NCBI RefSeq assembly: GCF_028993555.1
Contig: NZ_CP118610.1
Coordinates: 3,529,001-3,593,000, forward strand
Direction of reading: 5' to 3'
Length of the DNA stretch: 64,000 bases
Origin: Ensifer adhaerens
GTDB lineage: Bacteria > Pseudomonadota > Alphaproteobacteria > Rhizobiales > Rhizobiaceae
In this document: positions 59,066 to 64,000 of the stretch, one piece after another
Layout of the letters: each line of letters opens with the position of its first letter
Numbering within the stretch: position 1 is the first letter of the stretch
Program-made: the position numbers and the translations under genes
Notes under the pieces: generated by a model
The model's input: the letters and a program-made list of their open reading frames with translations, nothing else
Databases searched by the model: none
What the model was told of the DNA's origin: nothing

Positions 59066-60355
59066 ATGGTATCGGAAAACCCGCCGCGCCGCTCGAAGTC
59101 CGAGAAGGAACCGCTGACGATCGACCTCGAAGCGGAAAAAACAGTTGTGGAACCGGAGAAGGAAGAAGCAAGCCGCGAGACGATAACGGACCCCGCGGCA
59201 ACGCGCATCGAAGTCGACGCAACGTCGGATGAAGCAGCGGTCGACAGCGGTGACGACAGCGCTGCAGGCTCCCGCCTTGAGGAGGAAATCGAGGAGCAGC
59301 GCGCGGATGCGGCGGCCGATGCTGCCGCGGCTGCTTTCGCCGAAGAGCCACCACATGTCGTGACGCGTGATCCCGAGCCAACGCCGCGGCAAAAGCCGGT
59401 CTCCAGCTCCGGCGCACTTGCTGCCGGCATCGTCGGCGGCCTCGTCACGCTGCTCGGGTTCGGCGGTCTGCAATATGCGGGCTTCATCCCGGCGCTTGGA
59501 CCCGATCGCAGCGCCGGCGTCGGACAATCCGTGTCCGAGGAGCTGCAGGCACTGCGCGATCAGATCGCAGCACTGCCCACGCCCGCCGCAGTCGTCGACA
59601 ATACCGCGCTCGAAGGCCGCATCGCTGCTCTCGAACAATCCGCCTCTCAACCGGGCACGAACGGCGCGCCGAGCGCCGAGGTCGAACCGCTGAAGGCGCA
59701 GATCGACACCCTCACCAAGGAACTTGCAGGACTGAAGACGGCACTTGCCGACGCCCAACAGGCGGCGACAACAGAGAAGGCGGAACTGACGAGCCGCATC
59801 GAATCCGCCGAGCAGAAGCTGAACGAGCCGGTCAACGACATCCAGATGGCAAGGGCGGTCGCGGTCACCGCGCTGAAGTCGGCAATCGATCGCGGCGGCC
59901 CCTTCCTTGCCGAACTGGACGCGCTGCGTAGCATCGCACCGGACGAACAGGCCGTCGCCGCCCTGGCCCAGGATGCACAGGTCGGCGTCCCGACCCGCAC
60001 CGATCTGCGCCGCGAGTTCCCCGATACCGCCGACGCCATGCTCGACGCCCTCAATCAACCCGATCCGAACGAGGGCATCTTCGACCGGCTGGTGTCCAGC
60101 GCCATGTCCGGCATTCGCGTACGCCCTGTCGGCAGCGTCGAAGGCGAGACACCGGAAGCCATCATCGCCCGCATCGAGGACAAGCTGAACAATGGCGATC
60201 TCAAGGGCGCGGCACTGGAATGGGAGGGCTTGCCGGCCGCCGCCAAGCCGGTAGGCGAGGCCTTCAAGGCCAAGCTCGACCAGCGCCTGCGCGTCGAAGG
60301 CGTGATCGATGCCGCCGTCGCCGCGACAATGGCAAAGCCAGGCACAGAGGGCTGA
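59066..60355 (+). CDS. Mitofilin/Mic60-like inner-membrane protein (COG4223)
   Basis: 429 aa. A very acidic, low-complexity N-terminal region (about 1-115) is followed by a single Gly-rich membrane helix LAAGIVGGLVTLLGFGGLQYAGF (about 118-140), a long coiled coil (about 155-265, e.g. LKAQIDTLTKELAGLKTAL), and a C-terminal mitofilin-signature region (RTDLRREFPDTADAMLDAL; PVGSVEGETPEAIIARIEDKLNNGDLKGAALEWEGLP). This is the layout of alphaproteobacterial Mic60, the ancestor of the mitochondrial crista-junction protein, known to be encoded in heme operons. It would shape or tether the inner membrane. Confidence 0.88.
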   Translation: MVSENPPRRSKSEKEPLTIDLEAEKTVVEPEKEEASRETITDPAATRIEVDATSDEAAVDSGDDSAAGSRLEEEIEEQRADAAADAAAAAFAEEPPHVVTRDPEPTPRQKPVSSSGALAAGIVGGLVTLLGFGGLQYAGFIPALGPDRSAGVGQSVSEELQALRDQIAALPTPAAVVDNTALEGRIAALEQSASQPGTNGAPSAEVEPLKAQIDTLTKELAGLKTALADAQQAATTEKAELTSRIESAEQKLNEPVNDIQMARAVAVTALKSAIDRGGPFLAELDALRSIAPDEQAVAALAQDAQVGVPTRTDLRREFPDTADAMLDALNQPDPNEGIFDRLVSSAMSGIRVRPVGSVEGETPEAIIARIEDKLNNGDLKGAALEWEGLPAAAKPVGEAFKAKLDQRLRVEGVIDAAVAATMAKPGTEG

Positions 60356-60366
60356 GGGGACCAGAC

Positions 60367-62013
60367 ATGATCCGCATTCTGATTTTCATCCTGATCGTGC
60401 TTGGTCTCGGCCTCGGCTTCGCGTGGCTCGCGGACCGACCGGGTGAACTTTCGCTCATCTGGCAGGGGCAGCTCGTCGAGATGAGCCTGATGCGCGCCGC
60501 ATCGCTGCTGATCTCGTTGATCGCGGCTGTGCTGATCGCCGTCTGGCTGGTGCGCACCATCTGGCTCTCGCCCCACACGGTCACCCGCTATTTCCGCGCC
60601 CGCAAGCGCGACCGGGGCTACCAGGCGCTTTCGACCGGCCTGATCGCCGCCGGTGCCGGCGACGCCAACCTCGCTCGCAAGATGACCGCCCGCACCCGTG
60701 GATTGATCAGCGCCGACCAGGAGCCGCTGATCCACCTGCTCGAGGCCCAGACAGCGCTCATCGAAGGCAAGTATGACGACGCGCGCCGCAAGTTCGAGCT
60801 GATGGCCGACGATCCGGAGACCCGCGAGCTCGGGCTGCGTGGCCTCTATCTCGAAGCCAAGCGTCTCGGCGCCCATGAGGCCGCCCGGCAATATGCCGAA
60901 CGCGCCGCCGAGAAGGCACCGCACCTGCCCTGGGCCGCGCTCGCGACGCTCGACAGCCAGAGCCAGGCCGGGCAGTGGGACGACGCTCTGCGTCTTCTCG
61001 ACCAGAGCCGTGCTGCCCATGTGGTCGACCGCAAGGAGGCGGATCGCAAGAAGGCCGTGCTTTTGACCGCCCGGGCCATCACCAAGCTCGACGGCGACAT
61101 GAAGGCGGCACGCGACGATGCGCTCGCCGCGCTGAAGCTCGACGAACATCTGGTGCCGGCCGCGCTGACCGCCGCCAAGGCGTTGTTTCGCGAGGACAAC
61201 CTGCGCAAGGGGACTTCGATCCTCGAGAAGAACTGGAAGCACGAGCCGCACCCGGACGTGGCGCGGCTCTATGTGCGCGCCCGTGGCGGCGACACCGCTG
61301 TCGACCGTCTGAAGCGGGCGCGCAAGCTTGAAGCCTTGAGGCCCAACAATGCCGTGGCCATGGCCGCCGTCGCCGAAGCCGCGCTCGAGGCGCGCGAACT
61401 GCTTCTGGCCCGCACCAAGGCGGAAGCTGCCGCGAGACTCGATCCGACCGAGAGCGTCTTCCTGCTGCTCGCCGATATCGAAGAGGCAGATACCGGCGAC
61501 GAGGGCCGCATCCGCCACTGGATGGCGCAGGCGCTGCGTAGCCCGCGGGATCCGGCCTGGACTGCCGACGGCGTGACGTCGCCGACCTGGCTGCCGGTCT
61601 CGCCGGTCAGCGGACGGCTCGATGCGTTCGAATGGCAGGCGCCGCCGCATACGCTTTCGGCGACCGTCGACCACGACCAATCCACCGCCGATGAGGCGAT
61701 CCGTAGCCTGCCGCCGGTGACGGTGGAGCCACATGCACATGAACCGGCACCCGCAGCCCGCCGCAGCGAAGCGCCCGTCATCCTCGAGGCCGAGGAGCCG
61801 CGCCCGGAACCACAGCCGATCAAGGTGACGGAGCGGAAAGCGCCCGAACCGATTGCCGACAAGACTCCGGTGAAGAGGACGGCGAAGGAAGAGGCTGCCA
61901 ACGGCGAGCATATGCCTGATCCCTTCTTCGGCCGCCCGCCGGACGATCCCGGCGTGCGCGATCCAGCCACCGGCGAGAAGGCGCCGGAAAAGGCCAGTTT
62001 CCGATTGTTCTGA
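60367..62013 (+). CDS. HemY-like TPR membrane protein
   Basis: 548 aa from the ATG at 60367 (GAGGGG upstream). HemY_N domain: helices ILIFILIVLGLGLGFAWLA (about 4-22) and LISLIAAVLIAVWLVRTIW (about 48-66), then TPR-type helical repeats (about 90-420) and a disordered Pro/Glu/Lys tail ending FRLF. It is unrelated to protoporphyrinogen oxidase HemY; the family (YfgM/HemY-TPR) sits at the inner membrane next to heme genes with unproven function. 11 bp after the Mic60-like gene, so co-transcribed. Confidence 0.88.
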   Translation: MIRILIFILIVLGLGLGFAWLADRPGELSLIWQGQLVEMSLMRAASLLISLIAAVLIAVWLVRTIWLSPHTVTRYFRARKRDRGYQALSTGLIAAGAGDANLARKMTARTRGLISADQEPLIHLLEAQTALIEGKYDDARRKFELMADDPETRELGLRGLYLEAKRLGAHEAARQYAERAAEKAPHLPWAALATLDSQSQAGQWDDALRLLDQSRAAHVVDRKEADRKKAVLLTARAITKLDGDMKAARDDALAALKLDEHLVPAALTAAKALFREDNLRKGTSILEKNWKHEPHPDVARLYVRARGGDTAVDRLKRARKLEALRPNNAVAMAAVAEAALEARELLLARTKAEAAARLDPTESVFLLLADIEEADTGDEGRIRHWMAQALRSPRDPAWTADGVTSPTWLPVSPVSGRLDAFEWQAPPHTLSATVDHDQSTADEAIRSLPPVTVEPHAHEPAPAARRSEAPVILEAEEPRPEPQPIKVTERKAPEPIADKTPVKRTAKEEAANGEHMPDPFFGRPPDDPGVRDPATGEKAPEKASFRLF

Positions 62014-62027
62014 ATTCTCAAGGGGCT

Positions 62028-62522
62028 GTGGCAAGATACATGTTTGAACGCTTACGGACGTTTCTCGACGGCCTGACCGGCCCGGCGACGCGGATAGAGC
62101 GCGGCGATCCGCGCGTGGCCGTCATCGCCCTCTGTTTCCAGGTGATGGAGGCCGACGGCCGGATCCTCGCGTCCGAACGGCGCAAAATGCGCTCGGTTGT
62201 CAAGAAGCACTACAAGCTCGATGACGCCTCCCTTGCCGCACTGATCGAAGCGGGCGAGACGGCGGAAAGCGAAGCGATCGACTACTACCAGTTTACCGCC
62301 GAACTCAAACGCCACCTCTCGGAAGAGCAGCGCATCGAACTGGTCGGAATGCTCTGGGATGTCGTCTACGCCGACGGCGAGCGCAGCGAGATGGAAGACC
62401 ACGTGATCTGGCGCATCGCCGATCTGCTCGGCGTCTCCGGTCGCGACCGGGTGCTGCAGCGGCAGGAGGCTGCGGCGAGAAGCGACACCGTCGAGGACGC
62501 CGAGCCGCAACAGGAAAACTGA
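62028..62522 (+). CDS. TerB-like (COG4103) protein
   Basis: 164 aa, with GTG at 62028 as the first start (AAGGGG just upstream) and ATG 62040 as alternative. An all-helical TerB-type domain: VAVIALCFQVMEADGRILASERRKMRSVVKKHY and RIELVGMLWDVVYADGERSEMEDHVIWRIADLLGVS, each with the acidic ADGxxxxxE motif of TerB. No other tellurite-resistance genes are nearby, so it is a stand-alone member of unknown role. The last gene in the run is 1 bp downstream. Confidence 0.85.
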   Translation: MARYMFERLRTFLDGLTGPATRIERGDPRVAVIALCFQVMEADGRILASERRKMRSVVKKHYKLDDASLAALIEAGETAESEAIDYYQFTAELKRHLSEEQRIELVGMLWDVVYADGERSEMEDHVIWRIADLLGVSGRDRVLQRQEAAARSDTVEDAEPQQEN

Positions 62523-62523
62523 A

Positions 62524-63264
62524 ATGCCGATGCCCGACGCAAGCTCCCGAAAACCAGTCCTGATCGTGCTGCATCAGGAGCGGTCGAGTGCCGGCCGTGT
62601 CGGCCAGATTCTGGAGCAGAAGGGCTTTCGGCTCGACATCCGCCGGCCGGCACTGGGTGACGAGCTGCCACCGACCCTGGAACATCACAGTGGCACGATC
62701 ATCTTCGGCGGCCCGATGAGCGCCAATGACGAGGAAGAGTTCGTTCGCCGCGAGATCGACTGGCTTTCGGTCCCGCTCAAGGAGAACAAGCCCTATCTCG
62801 GCATCTGCCTCGGCGCCCAGATGCTGGCGCGCAATCTCGGTGGCTCCGTGGCGCCTCACCATCAGGGCATGACCGAGATCGGCTGGTACCCGCTGGTCGC
62901 AACCGAAGCCGGCAGGGCGCTGATGGACTGGCCGGCCATGGTCTACCATTTTCACCGCGAAGGTTTCGACCTGCCTACCGGCGCCGAACTGCTGGCGACG
63001 GGTGATACCTACCCCAACCAGGCCTTCCGCTATGGCGACAATGCCTGGGGCATTCAGTTCCATGGCGAACTGACCCGCGCGATGATGCACCGCTGGGTCG
63101 TGCACGGCGCGCACCGCTTCGAGATGCCCGGTGCCCAGGTGGGCAAGGCGCATCTCGATGGCCGCATGCAGCACGACGGACCACTGCGCACCTGGATGGA
63201 AAACTTCCTAGAACTGATCTTCCTGCGCGACGAGCGGCCGAAGGCAATTCCAGGAAAAGGGTGA
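62524..63264 (+). CDS. Class I glutamine amidotransferase (GMP-synthase-like)
   Basis: 246 aa. A free-standing GATase: IIFGGPMSANDEEEFVRREIDW, nucleophile Cys in YLGICLGAQMLARNLGG, and the histidine in GIQFHGELTRAMMHRW. It should release ammonia from glutamine or act on a related gamma-glutamyl amide; the acceptor is unknown. The glutamate of the catalytic triad is plausibly Glu in FHGELT. Starts 1 bp after the TerB-like stop, so translationally linked. Confidence 0.9.
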   Translation: MPMPDASSRKPVLIVLHQERSSAGRVGQILEQKGFRLDIRRPALGDELPPTLEHHSGTIIFGGPMSANDEEEFVRREIDWLSVPLKENKPYLGICLGAQMLARNLGGSVAPHHQGMTEIGWYPLVATEAGRALMDWPAMVYHFHREGFDLPTGAELLATGDTYPNQAFRYGDNAWGIQFHGELTRAMMHRWVVHGAHRFEMPGAQVGKAHLDGRMQHDGPLRTWMENFLELIFLRDERPKAIPGKG

Positions 63265-63323
63265 AGCGGTCTTCCGTTGGGGCGGCTTTGTTCAAAAGAA
63301 CAGCCTGACGGTCCGTAACCCGC

Positions 63324-64000
63324 CTACTTGTGGTGGTCGGGCACGTCCAGCGTGTCGATCTTGCGCAATTGCGGGAAACCAAGAGCCCAGAGCCCGGACA
63401 CGAGCAGCGTGCCCATGCCGCCGAAGGCCACCGCAAAGACCGCGCCGAAACCGGACGCCATCATGCCGGCGCGGAATTCGCCGAGCTCGTTCGACGCGCC
63501 GATGAAGACCATGTTGACGGCATTGACGCGGCCGCGCAGCTCATCCGGCGTCCAGAGGGTGATCAGGATTTCGCGCACATAGACCGAGATCATATCGGCA
63601 GCGCCCATGACGACGAGCGCAGCTATCGAGATCCACGGCGTCGCCGAAAGGCCGAAGATAACAGTACCGAGCCCAAAGAGCGCGACACCGATGAACATGT
63701 AGAAGCCGGCGCGATGGCGGATCGGATGTGCCGCCAGCCAGACGGCCATGCTGACGGCACCGATGCCGGGAGCGGCGCGCAGGAGGCCGAGACCCCAGGG
63801 ACCCAGATCGAGAATATCGCGGGCAAAGACCGGCATCAGCGCCACCGCACCGCCAAGCAGTACGGCGAAGAGATCGAGCGATATCGCGCCCAGAACCACC
63901 TTCTCCGCCTTGATGTAGCGGAAACCGGCGGTGATCGTCTCCCAGCTCTGGGCGGAGGCCTGCGTACGGGTCGCCGGCTTCGGGATGGCAAAGACCATCA
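63324..64000 (-). CDS. MFS transporter (enterobactin-exporter-like), 5' partial
   Basis: The 3' end (224+ codons) of an MFS_3-type permease; the start lies beyond the window. Visible are LDLFAVLLGGAVALMPVFARDIL, GLLRAAPGIGAVSMAVWLAAHP, and the EntS-like stretch MGAADMISVYVREILITLWTPDELRGRVNAVNMVFIGASNELGEFRAGMMA. The last segment is diagnostic of the EntS/MFS_3 exporters of siderophores or macrolides. Substrate unknown. No siderophore genes are visible. Confidence 0.88.
   Translation of the reverse strand, partial: MVFAIPKPATRTQASAQSWETITAGFRYIKAEKVVLGAISLDLFAVLLGGAVALMPVFARDILDLGPWGLGLLRAAPGIGAVSMAVWLAAHPIRHRAGFYMFIGVALFGLGTVIFGLSATPWISIAALVVMGAADMISVYVREILITLWTPDELRGRVNAVNMVFIGASNELGEFRAGMMASGFGAVFAVAFGGMGTLLVSGLWALGFPQLRKIDTLDVPDHHK

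Noticed and set aside
62028..62522. Tellurite-resistance operon
   Set aside because: Only a TerB-like domain is present; terA, terC, terD and terZ are absent.

Overview
The window is 64 kb of GC-rich, densely coding alphaproteobacterial chromosome. The gene content and order (glp-type binding protein, mur/sitABCD, the F1 atp operon, priA, mdh-sucCDAB...lpdA, sdhCDAB, gpsA-tsaD/hemCD) point to Rhizobiales, most likely Sinorhizobium/Ensifer. This rests on recalled family and synteny knowledge, not on a database search. I saw no tRNA, rRNA, CRISPR array, insertion sequence or integrase other than the housekeeping recombinase XerC. The stretch looks like core chromosome with a few decaying accessory genes.

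Layout. 1-7.6 kb: the end of a solute-binding protein gene, an MFS exporter and small monooxygenase divergent from a LysR regulator, a secreted unknown, an NCS2 purine permease and a DMT transporter. 7.6-11.8 kb: a Fur/Mur regulator divergent from sitABCD (manganese ABC importer), with a palindromic operator and an RBS-pairing inverted repeat in the shared gap. 11.8-18.3 kb: an isolated atpB-like gene, an APH-fold kinase, a membrane-anchored unknown, an Lrp/lysine-dehydrogenase divergent pair and ManC. 18.4-24.2 kb: atpHAGDC (minus strand) and a small membrane protein. 24.3-33.5 kb: PriA, transaldolase, an OLD-like ATPase, an acyltransferase, XerC, a TraB/GumN protein, a truncated MFS gene and a DUF2867 protein. 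33.6-46.3 kb: a thioesterase, then a long minus-strand TCA array mdh-sucC-sucD-sucA-sucB-(MAPEG, VOC, LysE, secreted protein, SDR)-lpdA. 46.5-52 kb: zapE, an Omp19-like lipoprotein and sdhCDAB. 52.3-57.2 kb: a secreted repeat protein, a DUF1761 gene interrupted by a stop codon, a protein methyltransferase, EVE and YciI proteins, gpsA and tsaD. 57.3-64 kb: hemC-hemD-Mic60-like-HemY-like, TerB-like, a glutamine amidotransferase and a partial MFS gene.

The genes together supply much of aerobic energy metabolism: malate dehydrogenase, succinyl-CoA synthetase, the complete 2-oxoglutarate dehydrogenase complex, complex II, F1-ATPase and early tetrapyrrole synthesis. The less ordinary signals are the regulatory inverted repeats at sitA, a set of long perfect stem-loops placed between genes of the TCA and atp operons, the orphan atpB with an altered proton-channel helix, two genes in apparent decay, a tandem-repeat secreted protein, and a mitofilin/Mic60-like gene embedded in the heme operon.
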